From NCBI GenBank assembly GCA_039105265.1, contig JAPFFF010000001.1:10044001-10108000 (forward strand): a stretch of DNA of 64,000 nt, read 5' to 3'. The notes beneath the pieces are model-generated. The model saw only the letters and a list, made by a program, of their open reading frames with translations, was not told where the DNA came from and did not search any database. A program made the position numbers and the translations under genes. Numbering within the stretch: the first letter of the stretch is position 1; the number at the start of each line of letters is the position of its first letter. This DNA is from Tritrichomonas musculus. Its lineage: Eukaryota > Parabasalia > Tritrichomonadida > Tritrichomonadidae. Positions 38,111 to 47,547 of the stretch are shown in pieces.

Positions 38111-41100
38111 TTAATCACTTTCATCATTTGGGAAAATCTCTTTTAATCTAAGATTTCCTTTAGGATATCCTTTACCGGCTCTAAATTCTTCAGGTGTAAT
38201 TTCCTGTACTCCAATGACTTGAGGTCTTCTCATTGATTCCACCTTTGGCCTCCATTCAGGCTGTTCTTTTTTAACTTGAATTACAGGATGAATATTACCT
38301 GGTTCAGCAGGTTCCTCCTTTGGTTCGATAGGAATCTTCTTCTTCTTCGGTGGCCTTTTCATTTCAGGTCTCCTAAACGTTTCAACTTGCTCAAGCTGCC
38401 TTGGATCTGGCGCTTTACTTGCTTCATCAAGAAGTCTTTCAATTCTTCTCTGAAGAGCTTCATCTAGAGGGAAACCATCAGCAGGGGGAACAGGTCCTTT
38501 GATTGGATCGCTTAGAGCAATGTCAGAGATATCGGATGATGAAATTTCATACTCTTCTGGCTTTTGCGGTTTCTTCTGTTTTGATGATATGATGACGATT
38601 GGCTTCATCTTCGGTGGTTCAACTGGCTCTTGAACTGGTGGTTCTTCTTTCTTTGGAGGTTCTGGTTCCGGTGGAGGAGGCTTTGGTTGCCATTTTGAAG
38701 GATCGTAATCCCAAATTGGCTGATATGGCCTGACTGGCATTTGTGGCATATAATACGATGGCGGCGGCGGATTGTAATATGGTTGAGGATTTGGCGTACG
38801 TGGAGGTGGTTGGTCGAGTGAAAGAAGACGAAGTCGAGGACCACGTGGTGGTGGTTGCTTTTCTGGCTTTTTTTTTGGCTTTGGCTTTCGTTTTTCAGGC
38901 TTCTTCTTTTTTGGCTTTGGTTTTGGAGGTTCTGGTTCTGGTTCTGGCTCTGGAATGAATTCACCTTCAGATGATGATTCATCCGCTGGTTGAATTGGCT
39001 CTGGTGGCATGGGAGGAGTCATATCTGGCTCTTCTTCTTCTTCTTCGAAAATATCATCATTGTAAAGAACATTAGTTTGCAATTTCATTTGAGGTGGAAC
39101 TCCTTTAGGTAGAACAAATTCTTCAAATTCCAATAATTCATTTGGAACAACATCCGAGCATCTAAACCCAGATAGAGCTCTTGGAATTCCACATCTCAAC
39201 CAAGGAATGATGTGAGATACAATTGTTGCAAATAGAACTCTTGAATTAGGAATGTCATCATCATTTTCAGTGAGTTGCATAACAGCAGCAGTAATCCTTG
39301 AAAGGCCACGCGGAGTTATTCGATTTGAACATTCACCAGCAAAATCTGGGAAAATAGGATCCTTTTCAAAAACTGGATTTGGACCACTATTCATATATAA
39401 AACATAAGAATCTGGTGAAAACATTCCTTCACCAGTAGCAAATATTTGCGATTTGGCAACTTTTTGATTTACGAAATCTGGAAAAGCTAAAAGTCGAAGT
39501 GTTGCATTTGTTGCATGCCCTGTTCTGGCTGTATCAATAATTGCAGCTTGACGCCATCTTATAAACCATACAATACTAAATAATTCTCTAACAGCATGCC
39601 TTAAAAATTCTGTTGTTAAATTGGGCCTTCCATTAAAATAGTTAGAACAAGCTGGATAATCTGCAGCTGCAAAAGCCATTCCAAGAATTACCGTAAAATC
39701 ATCAAGTTGTTTTGTATTTTCAGGAACAATAAGAACAAGGTCTTCCTCGATTAGTGTAAGAGACGAAAGACGCTTTGTTCTTATATTTTTTGCAGTTGGG
39801 CTTGATTCAGCAATTCTTTGTTTCAATATATTTGTCAATGCATTCACACAAATGGCCCTAATATTAAGTTCATCATCAGGTGAAGCTTTAATACAAACTT
39901 GCATCGCTCTAAAGAGAAGACCAGGCTCATCTGGATGGAGAGCTGCAATACGCTGAAATAAGGTCGTTGGATCGTTTGCTATGGAACAGTGTTTAGCGAG
40001 AAGTATGGCTCTATCAAATTTTCCAAATTGTATCATTATTTCCATTAAAAGTGCAACATTAACATTAGATTGAAAAATTTCTGGATCGAAGTCAGGGGAA
40101 TAAAGAAGATTTTTAACAGCTCTTACAAATGAAAAAATGTCTATATCTCGTCCATTATGAGGTTGAGTCAACTTTTTCATTTGTAGATCATCTTCTTCTG
40201 TTGGTTGATACATCTTAATTCGATCATTTCTAGCAACAGCTGATAAAACATAATCTTTCTTCTCCAATTCATCTTGCATAATTCGAGCTAGAATTTTATC
40301 TCTTTTTTTCTCAGATACATTTAATCTATCAATAATTATCTGATATTTTGAGACAGGGGTTTCTGTTAATCTAAATATACATCTAGAAAGCAAAAATGCA
40401 TATAGATCTTGATTGGTTTCTAACAAATAATTGATTCCTGCATCAAATATCTGAAAAAGCCAATATCGAAGAGGTGATTGATAAGGCCAAATTCTGAAAA
40501 GATCAGTCAAATAAAGAAGTTTGATAAAATTCTGAATATTTTCATATCCATTTGTATTAATTTCTTTAATTGTTCGATCCCATAAGTAATATACATATTT
40601 TTGTGGGAAATGTAAAGACATCAAGTTTTCTAAAGTTTGTGGAACTAAGTCTGGATCAATTTTAAGTTCTCTAAATTTATCATTCGAATAAACATTAAAT
40701 AACCCTGGATCTTTGGAATCTGCAGATATCTTGAGTGGTATATTTTTATCAGTAAAAGGTTCGAGATGACATATTTGATGTCTCATTGATTTTCCTGATC
40801 GAGTAACAGCGCCTATTTTACCAAGTGTTGAGGTAAGAACAAAGAATTGCCCACCACAGCTCCAAGCAACATCTGCAACAATTGGCTGCTCTCCTGAAAA
40901 TATTTCAGTGAGAGGTATAACAGCAATTGTCCTTAAAAATCTGGTCACAATTAAAAGATTTCCTCCTACAGCAACCACAGCTAACCTGCAATCACGCGAC
41001 CACCAAATACACGGACCAATATGATCATCAACAACTGGAAGAAGAATTTCGGCTCTTTGAAAAAAAGGTCGTAACTCTTTGAATGTACAAATCGAATTGA

Positions 41101-41941
41101 AAAGGTATAAAGTGTCAAATGGCTTGCATGGTGGAAGCAAAGATGTCAAACAGCACACACCTCTCCCTTCATCGGGATTGTCAAACATTACTAAATCTTG
41201 ATATGAAATTGCTGAATTTTGTGGCAAATTAGGTGCTAAAACTGGGTGCAAAGTAAAAAATTGTTGTTGCTTTGTATATCCATGAAAAACTCGACCTTGC
41301 TGTGATAATGGATGATTAGACTCTACTGCAATTGCAAAACGTCTATTGGCAGTTAAATCCGTCCAAAATCCAATTCCTTTTTCATATTCTGGTAACTGTT
41401 GCCAAATCCATAATTGATCATCAACTGCAAGTGCAATAGCTTGACCGTTTTCGCTGGTTGCTATACCACGAACATGTTGTGGAAAATCTGACATTTTTTT
41501 ATTTTGTAAACCAAAAATAAAAGGAATATCTGCAACGGTCTTATGTGGTGTAGTAACTATTAATCCTTCGCCAGTAGGTGCGACAGTGTCAAGTGCAGTA
41601 ATCGGAGAATCTTTTGATACCCGAGCTGAAGAAGGAAGTGGTAAAGTAATTACAACAGTTTCAGAAACATTTTGATGAGTAGCAAGAAGACCAGTCATCT
41701 TTGGTAAATGAAGCGACATATTGCCAGTTGGAGATACAACAACTCGAGAAATCTTGTTATTAAGATTGCCAACTGCTCGAACAAGATTCCATGTATTATT
41801 TTTATAAAGAAAGGCTTTTCCTGGTTTGACAACAAACTTCTCACCATTTCGACTTGTTAAATAGAATGATTTTTTTGTTCGAGGTAGATTTGTTAGTTTT
41901 GGCGCAAGCCACATTTTTTTAATTAAACGTTCTTTTTTCAA
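38111..41941 (-). CDS. WD-type beta-propeller protein with Pro-rich tail, possibly CPLANE1-like
   Basis: 1276 residues (a second Met at residue 10 could be the start). Residues about 20-430 are beta-rich propeller-like (DQLWIWQQLPEY; GPCIWWSRDCRLAVVAVGGN; VADVAWSCGGQFFVLTSTLG). The last two recall the CPLANE1 propeller, where a 'SRDG..LAV' strand is followed by 'GDISWTHDSLFLTCMLKRG'. About 430-980 is helical. About 985-1200 is disordered with EPEPEPEPPKPKPKKKK-type repeats and Tyr/Pro-rich stretches (NPPPPSYYMPQMPVRPYQP). CPLANE1 acts at the ciliary base in animals; here the link rests on pattern resemblance and is uncertain. The gene as such is clearly real. Confidence 0.7.
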   Translation of the reverse strand: MKKERLIKKMWLAPKLTNLPRTKKSFYLTSRNGEKFVVKPGKAFLYKNNTWNLVRAVGNLNNKISRVVVSPTGNMSLHLPKMTGLLATHQNVSETVVITLPLPSSARVSKDSPITALDTVAPTGEGLIVTTPHKTVADIPFIFGLQNKKMSDFPQHVRGIATSENGQAIALAVDDQLWIWQQLPEYEKGIGFWTDLTANRRFAIAVESNHPLSQQGRVFHGYTKQQQFFTLHPVLAPNLPQNSAISYQDLVMFDNPDEGRGVCCLTSLLPPCKPFDTLYLFNSICTFKELRPFFQRAEILLPVVDDHIGPCIWWSRDCRLAVVAVGGNLLIVTRFLRTIAVIPLTEIFSGEQPIVADVAWSCGGQFFVLTSTLGKIGAVTRSGKSMRHQICHLEPFTDKNIPLKISADSKDPGLFNVYSNDKFRELKIDPDLVPQTLENLMSLHFPQKYVYYLWDRTIKEINTNGYENIQNFIKLLYLTDLFRIWPYQSPLRYWLFQIFDAGINYLLETNQDLYAFLLSRCIFRLTETPVSKYQIIIDRLNVSEKKRDKILARIMQDELEKKDYVLSAVARNDRIKMYQPTEEDDLQMKKLTQPHNGRDIDIFSFVRAVKNLLYSPDFDPEIFQSNVNVALLMEIMIQFGKFDRAILLAKHCSIANDPTTLFQRIAALHPDEPGLLFRAMQVCIKASPDDELNIRAICVNALTNILKQRIAESSPTAKNIRTKRLSSLTLIEEDLVLIVPENTKQLDDFTVILGMAFAAADYPACSNYFNGRPNLTTEFLRHAVRELFSIVWFIRWRQAAIIDTARTGHATNATLRLLAFPDFVNQKVAKSQIFATGEGMFSPDSYVLYMNSGPNPVFEKDPIFPDFAGECSNRITPRGLSRITAAVMQLTENDDDIPNSRVLFATIVSHIIPWLRCGIPRALSGFRCSDVVPNELLEFEEFVLPKGVPPQMKLQTNVLYNDDIFEEEEEEPDMTPPMPPEPIQPADESSSEGEFIPEPEPEPEPPKPKPKKKKPEKRKPKPKKKPEKQPPPRGPRLRLLSLDQPPPRTPNPQPYYNPPPPSYYMPQMPVRPYQPIWDYDPSKWQPKPPPPEPEPPKKEEPPVQEPVEPPKMKPIVIISSKQKKPQKPEEYEISSSDISDIALSDPIKGPVPPADGFPLDEALQRRIERLLDEASKAPDPRQLEQVETFRRPEMKRPPKKKKIPIEPKEEPAEPGNIHPVIQVKKEQPEWRPKVESMRRPQVIGVQEITPEEFRAGKGYPKGNLRLKEIFPNDESD

Positions 41942-42026
41942 AGTAAAATCTTCGTTATAAAAAAAAGAAATGAAATGTAAAAAAAAATGTTGAGTTATGT
42001 ATAACTTTAAATGTTTAGTTAATTAT

Positions 42027-43082
42027 TTATAAATTTGAAGCATCTTCTATTTCAAATTCAAGTTTTGAAAGGGAAGTAGATGGTTCACCTTGGTGATTGC
42101 AAACTTCAACTTCTATATCATCGCCATATCCCTTCTCAATTGGACCATTACGTGTATTAACCATTATGACCTCATTTCCATATTCATCTAATTGAACATG
42201 CTCACTTTTTCCATCTTCAAATGGAATATAATCTTCAGATGAAAGATATTTTCTCAATGGTTCGTTTGAAATATCACTGTATACCATATCACATCCTTGG
42301 CATCTTCTTCTTTCTATTAAGAAGAATTTCTTTTCAAGCCTATTTCTAATTTGACGAAGATAATCAACATCATCAATACTTTGTGCAAATTGGTTCTTTG
42401 GCATAATGTAAATTTTGAAAGATCTAGCGTCACCATTAATTTCGTTTCGTGATTTTAATAAATAAGCCTTCAGCGTTTCTCCCATAGATTCTTGAATGTC
42501 ATTTTCAAATCCTTCAAGATCAACATCTTTAAATGATGCAACTGCAATTTTTCGGATGAAAATAGATTTAATAGCGTTTTCAATTAATGAAATCTGAACT
42601 TGATTTGAAATAATAGGTGAATCAGAAAATGACAATTCAACTTCTTTCTCAGAAACTCTCTTGAACTTAATTGGGATTGGAATTGGTATATATAAAACAT
42701 ATATTGGATTTGATTCATAATCTTTTTCTACTTGGCATTTGACTGAAGCAGATTGATTTCTAGCGAAAGCTTCGATAAGAAATGATGCAGCTGCTATGGG
42801 AATTCGTTTTGTTGGTGGATGATGGGGAAAATTGGTTGGAAGTGGAAGCTTTTCGGCTTCTTCGAGAAGGTCAATTCGCATTTCTGGGTATAACATCATA
42901 AGGGCATTTAAGATTTGTGGCTCAATTTCGGTTTTTTTATCTTTAAATTCAAATGATGAGAGAGCATATTTTTCTTCACAGCCAATAATCTTTCGAAAAG
43001 TTTGCTTGAGAGCGTCAATCAGATATGGTGAAGCAGTGATAGTTGTTTGCCCATTTTCAGTTTGAACTTTGTATTCACTCAT
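42027..43082 (-). CDS. Conserved-looking protein of unknown function with a CxxC pair
   Basis: 351 residues with a clear ATG (MSEYKVQTENGQTTITASPY). Mixed alpha/beta composition, no membrane segment. Notable are a Pro/Ile-rich strand (YVLYIPIPIPIKFKRV, about 132-147), a single RRCQGCDMVYSD (about 266), and an acidic C-terminus. The lone CxxC is not enough for a zinc site. Family not recognised. It is divergent from the glycosyltransferase gene, with only about 120 bp between starts, so the two very likely share a promoter region. Confidence 0.6.
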   Translation of the reverse strand: MSEYKVQTENGQTTITASPYLIDALKQTFRKIIGCEEKYALSSFEFKDKKTEIEPQILNALMMLYPEMRIDLLEEAEKLPLPTNFPHHPPTKRIPIAAASFLIEAFARNQSASVKCQVEKDYESNPIYVLYIPIPIPIKFKRVSEKEVELSFSDSPIISNQVQISLIENAIKSIFIRKIAVASFKDVDLEGFENDIQESMGETLKAYLLKSRNEINGDARSFKIYIMPKNQFAQSIDDVDYLRQIRNRLEKKFFLIERRRCQGCDMVYSDISNEPLRKYLSSEDYIPFEDGKSEHVQLDEYGNEVIMVNTRNGPIEKGYGDDIEVEVCNHQGEPSTSLSKLEFEIEDASNL

Positions 43083-43200
43083 TTAAAATAATATTATTAA
43101 AATTGTATAGGTTTGTTTGTTTTAAGTGAAATAACTTTCAATTCAGGTGAATTGTAAAATAATAAAATTTTGGAAAGTTTTTAATCATTTCAATGCAAAT

Positions 43201-44397
43201 ATGATGATTTTGAACGAAGAGGAGCCAAGAAAATCATTTAAAAATTCATTTTATGAAAGTTTATCACCTGTTATAAACAGTTCAAAAAATATCTGGATAA
43301 TTGACAAATTCGATTTATTTGTATTTTCTGTCCATTTTAGTGTATTTTTATTATTTTGGCTCATTACACTTATTTCTGGCGAATTTTTCATTCCTCTTGA
43401 ATATTGGGACGGTCCAAATTATGTATATGTAGCAAAAACCTTATATAACATCCCCTTTAATAATCCATGGTCACGACATTTTCATTATCCGAAATACTAT
43501 TTTGCATGCCATTTACCAGGATTTCCTCTTGTTATTCGTTTTTTTGCCTTTATCACTTTTAATTCGTATTGGTTTGGTGATATTTTAGCAATCCTATTTT
43601 GCTCTTCATTATCAATATATTCATTTCGACGACTTTTAACTGTTTTTGATTGTGTTGAAGATCCTAAGTGGACAACAATTCTTTATTTATGCATTCCAAT
43701 TAGAAACGTCCTTTATCACTGCGTTGGTGCAAGTGAACCACTTTTTCTTTCTTATTGCTATTTATCTTTTATTTTTTATAAAATTAATAAAAGATTTTTA
43801 ATGCTTCTTGCTCTTTGTGGAGCTTGTATGACACGAATAGAGGGGCTTGCTATTGTTGGTACAATTGGTCTTTGCTATTTATTAAGATTCGACATTTTGG
43901 GGGGCTTAATTACTTCTCTATCTTTGAGTATTTATGCTGCTCTTTTATATATTCATCAAAAAATGTTTGGAACATACAAAGCTTATTTCAAATTTAATTA
44001 TGGATTAATAAGATTGCAACCATTTTATGCTTTTCATGACTATTCAAAAAAACTTGAACTAATTCCACACTTGAATTCAATATTAATGCTTGATTTTGTA
44101 ATGCTTGGTGGTACATTAATTCTTTACACAATTTCTATTCCAATGGCTATTTTTGCCACAGTTTACTTGATTTATAGCTCAATGCTTGTTCATGATGACG
44201 TATATCGTTACATTTTACCAGGATATATTTTAGCTCTGTTGATTGGATATGATAGTATATGGTCAAATCCAGTATTCAAGAAATATTCTTATTTCCCTCT
44301 CATTTTTTATACGATAATAATGTCCGAGTATTCACTTTGCCACCTTATTTCTAATTGTTCAACTTATGAGTTTTTCCTCGAAGTTATGAGATCATGA
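43201..44397 (+). CDS. GT-C superfamily glycosyltransferase, PIG-V-like
   Basis: The open frame reaches back to a GTG at 43147, but the first ATG is at 43201 (MMILNEEEPRKSF), giving 399 residues. It is a polytopic membrane protein with about 8-10 hydrophobic segments. After the first segment comes EYWDGPNYVYVAKTLY (about residue 68), resembling the luminal 'WD...Y..IA..GY' motif of PIG-V and related dolichyl-phosphate-sugar dependent mannosyltransferases. The C-terminal HDDVYRYILPGYILALLIGY resembles their '.RY.LP..P' segment. The catalytic Asp of the first loop is present. The enzyme should act in the ER membrane. Substrate cannot be read from sequence: GPI, N- or C-linked glycans or lipophosphoglycan are all possible. 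Confidence 0.7.
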   Translation: MMILNEEEPRKSFKNSFYESLSPVINSSKNIWIIDKFDLFVFSVHFSVFLLFWLITLISGEFFIPLEYWDGPNYVYVAKTLYNIPFNNPWSRHFHYPKYYFACHLPGFPLVIRFFAFITFNSYWFGDILAILFCSSLSIYSFRRLLTVFDCVEDPKWTTILYLCIPIRNVLYHCVGASEPLFLSYCYLSFIFYKINKRFLMLLALCGACMTRIEGLAIVGTIGLCYLLRFDILGGLITSLSLSIYAALLYIHQKMFGTYKAYFKFNYGLIRLQPFYAFHDYSKKLELIPHLNSILMLDFVMLGGTLILYTISIPMAIFATVYLIYSSMLVHDDVYRYILPGYILALLIGYDSIWSNPVFKKYSYFPLIFYTIIMSEYSLCHLISNCSTYEFFLEVMRS

Positions 44398-44869
44398 AAG
44401 GAAAAAATGCATGCTTTTGATAAATAATATATATAATTTTGATATAGTAAGTATTATTAATCATGAATATTAGAGCATTTATAACAAAGAATTCCTTCTT
44501 GCAGTTACAATTTCCCTATTAATAAAAATATTATTTATTCAAGAATGAAGATAATTTTAAAATTAACATATAATAATTGAGTAAATTTACCATTGAATTT
44601 TTAAATTTTAAATTCAATAACGTACAATATTTTCTGTAGGTTTACTCGTTATTCATATTTTTTTCTATAAACAAAGAAGAAAAAAAGAACTAAAAGAAAG
44701 ATGACTCGAGCTGTCTTAGAATAAAATTATCATGCAAATGGAAAGCAAATAATATATAATCATGAAAAAAATAAACGTTTGGGAATAAATTGAATAAATA
44801 AGGTGAAATATTCCAAAATATATACGTTTGTTTTGTTCTGAAAAAGAGAAATAAGAATTAATCAAAGAT
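44398..44869. other. Intergenic, no feature seen
   Basis: 472 bp of AT-rich DNA between the glycosyltransferase and TPR genes. No gene or repeat recognised; it should hold the promoter of the TPR gene. Confidence 0.4.
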
Positions 44870-46219
44870 ATGTCGCGACGTGTAAGAAGACTCATTGATG
44901 TATCAAAAAAGAAACAAGGCTTCGTATCTCAACGTGATATGGAAGGTGCAGCGCATCGTCTCTCCAAACCAGCAGACAAATTTAGTGCAAATCGTGCAGT
45001 CCCTTCTGAAAAGCCAGAACCTTACTGCGTCGTTTACTTTAGAAATAATCCAGATGCTGTTGATATACGCCCTCCAGCCGATAAACTTCAAGATCTTTAC
45101 GACAAGCTTGATGAAGATCTTGAACCTTCCTTAAAGTTCACAACACTTATTCAAATCAAATCAGCGCAATACATGTTACATGGAGAAAATTCAGTTGAAG
45201 CTCTCAGAGCTCATGCTCAACTTGGTTTCTTTTATAACGAAAATCTCAGACCTCAATCTGCTCTTCGTCATCTCGAAAAAGCTCATATGTTAGAAAGAAC
45301 GAATACCATAGAGCCCGAAGAAACAATAGAAATTGCAGTTGAAACAGCTCAAGCTCATATCTCGCTTAAAAATGAATCTAAAAAGAATACGACTACACGT
45401 CATGTTATGCAAGCTGAAGAAACACTTCGACCTTATTATGACACAGAAATTGAAGATTTGCATTTAAGGTATAAGCGAAATTTAGTTAAAGCACGTATTT
45501 TCTCTGCAAAGAAAAAGTACGATGAAGCCTTACAACTTTATGAAATTGCGCTCGAAACTCTTCAAGAAGAAAATGATGGAGAAGAAACGCCAGACGAAGC
45601 CAAATTATTTGTTGAAATGGCTGAAACAGCAGAATTACAGAATCTTAGGAGAAAAGCAGGTGGTTATTACAAACGCGCTTATGATATATTCCAAAATCTT
45701 GGAATGGAAGAATCTGCAAAGAATATCGAAGATAAACTTCCAAATTCTGATGATGAAGACGAAATGGAAGGTGAAGAAGAAGATATTGAATCTGGTAATC
45801 ATAATTATGATGATAATGAAGAAGAAGAGGATACTGAAGAGAATTTGTATTCACCACATCCACCTGGCGAAGAGGGATCTAGGCATTCTTCTCGCCCATC
45901 GTCAACCAACCAAACTGCAGGCGATACTGATGGTGAAAATTATCCAGTCAAAGAGCCACCAGCCCGATTGGACGTAGCACCAATGGTTGATAATCTTGTT
46001 GGTAACACAGATGAAAACAATGAAGAAGAAGGTGAAACTGAAACTGCTGATGGAGGAGTAAGTGAGCAAAACAATGAAGATGGTAATGAAAGTGGTCATC
46101 AAAACGAAGAAGAAGAGAATAATGATACTGATGCCCATGATGATAATAATAATGACGAAGAAGAAGAGAATAATGATACTGATGCCCATAATGAAGAAGA
46201 GGATAACAAAGATGAATAA
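44870..46219 (+). CDS. TPR protein with acidic tail, TTC23-like
   Basis: 449 residues. Residues 1-45 are basic. From about 60 (RPPADKLQDLYDKLDEDLEP) to 285 the sequence is tetratricopeptide-like helical hairpins (HAQLGFFYNENLRPQSALRH; KKKYDEALQLYEIALETLQE; ELQNLRRKAGGYYKRAYDIF). The opening PP..KL block, then an 'A.A.L....' repeat and a 'K..EAL..Y..ALE' repeat, resemble TTC23, a ciliary-base protein of animals. From about 290 the protein is disordered and strongly acidic (EDEMEGEEEDIE, repeated EEEENNDTDAH at the end). Two copies of the last unit are encoded by a near-identical 45-bp duplication at about 46105-46190. TPR is firm, TTC23 tentative. Confidence 0.7.
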   Translation: MSRRVRRLIDVSKKKQGFVSQRDMEGAAHRLSKPADKFSANRAVPSEKPEPYCVVYFRNNPDAVDIRPPADKLQDLYDKLDEDLEPSLKFTTLIQIKSAQYMLHGENSVEALRAHAQLGFFYNENLRPQSALRHLEKAHMLERTNTIEPEETIEIAVETAQAHISLKNESKKNTTTRHVMQAEETLRPYYDTEIEDLHLRYKRNLVKARIFSAKKKYDEALQLYEIALETLQEENDGEETPDEAKLFVEMAETAELQNLRRKAGGYYKRAYDIFQNLGMEESAKNIEDKLPNSDDEDEMEGEEEDIESGNHNYDDNEEEEDTEENLYSPHPPGEEGSRHSSRPSSTNQTAGDTDGENYPVKEPPARLDVAPMVDNLVGNTDENNEEEGETETADGGVSEQNNEDGNESGHQNEEEENNDTDAHDDNNNDEEEENNDTDAHNEEEDNKDE

Positions 46220-46332
46220 GTTTCTGAATGACAGTTATTTTTTATATGATTTTATATATATTCTTATTTTTCATCATTCTAAAGTGTCTGTTTTTTTTTA
46301 AATACTTATTTTCTGATTTCTATTCATACTAT

Positions 46333-46367
<35 letters not shown>

Positions 46368-47547
46368 GGTTGATCTGAATTATAGAGGTATTCATGTTAA
46401 GTGACTTAACGTCTTTTTGGATTTTAGAAATGCATTAATTCAATGACTATTAGAGTATAAATATTCTAATTTATAAAAAAAACATATAATTGCTCTATAT
46501 TATCTTTGGCAAGCATTGCATTGTTAAAATATAAGAATTTTATTTTTTCAGATATATTAGAATTATTAGACTTTTTTTTAATAAGGATTAAAAATTCTTA
46601 AAAATTTTAATAAATATATAAAGAATTAAATATTGAGTTGGCTTTATATCTCATTTTAATAAATTCGATATTTAAAAAAGCAAAGGATTTAACAAAAAAA
46701 AACAAAAGAATTAATAAAAATCCAACCCAATTTTTTTTCCAGCCTAGCTTTTTGCTTTTATTTTTAATATATTAATTATTGCGATTCATCTTAACATAAA
46801 TTGCGATCAATAAGAAATTTATGTGTTTAATTTTGAGAAAATTGGTTTCCAACAATATCGATGTTTTTTTTGGGTGCAAAACGTCAAAATGTTCAAAAAT
46901 CAAACAACAAAAAAAAATAATAAATTGAAATTTTACAGATATTGGATAAAATATATATTTCTAAATACATATATATATATATAATAGAAAATGCCGATAA
47001 TTTGAATCAAATAATTTGCTAAACATTTAAATAATTCTATTAATATTCATTTTTTCTAACAAATAAATCAAAATTAGCTTTTTTTCAAAGGATTTCACAA
47101 AAGTGATCACAAATTTTGTGAAAAACTAATATTTTTAAATAAATATTTTTTTTTTGAAATAAAAATAAGTTAATATCTAAATAATTTTTTATTTAAAATA
47201 TTATTAATCGATATATGTTTTAATTTATAATTATTTAATGTCAATATATATATATATTGAGATATTTTATATTGTTTTATAGAAAATCTTTCATTTAAAA
47301 TTCCAAATAAATATCAAAATATATTGAAAATAGTTTTTTTTTCTCACAAAAAAATGCTTAAGCAATATCTTGAAAATAAACACATGGAATCATATAAAAT
47401 TTGTAATTTATCTTAATTACATATTTTAAAAATAAAATAAATAAGTTAGAATTAAATTGCTAGGCTAGTTTTCTTCGTGAATACCTCTTGAATTATTAAT
47501 AATATCATTTGTAAAAAAAAATGCATATTTGTAAATGAAAACATATT
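46220..47547. other. 1.3-kb AT-rich intergenic region with a 28-T tract
   Basis: No coding signal, RNA gene or repeat family recognised. A run of 28 T spans 46334-46361 and several TATATA stretches occur (for example 46970-46983 and 47240-47260). It lies between convergent 3' ends of the TPR and ankyrin genes, so there is no obvious promoter need. Confidence 0.5.
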
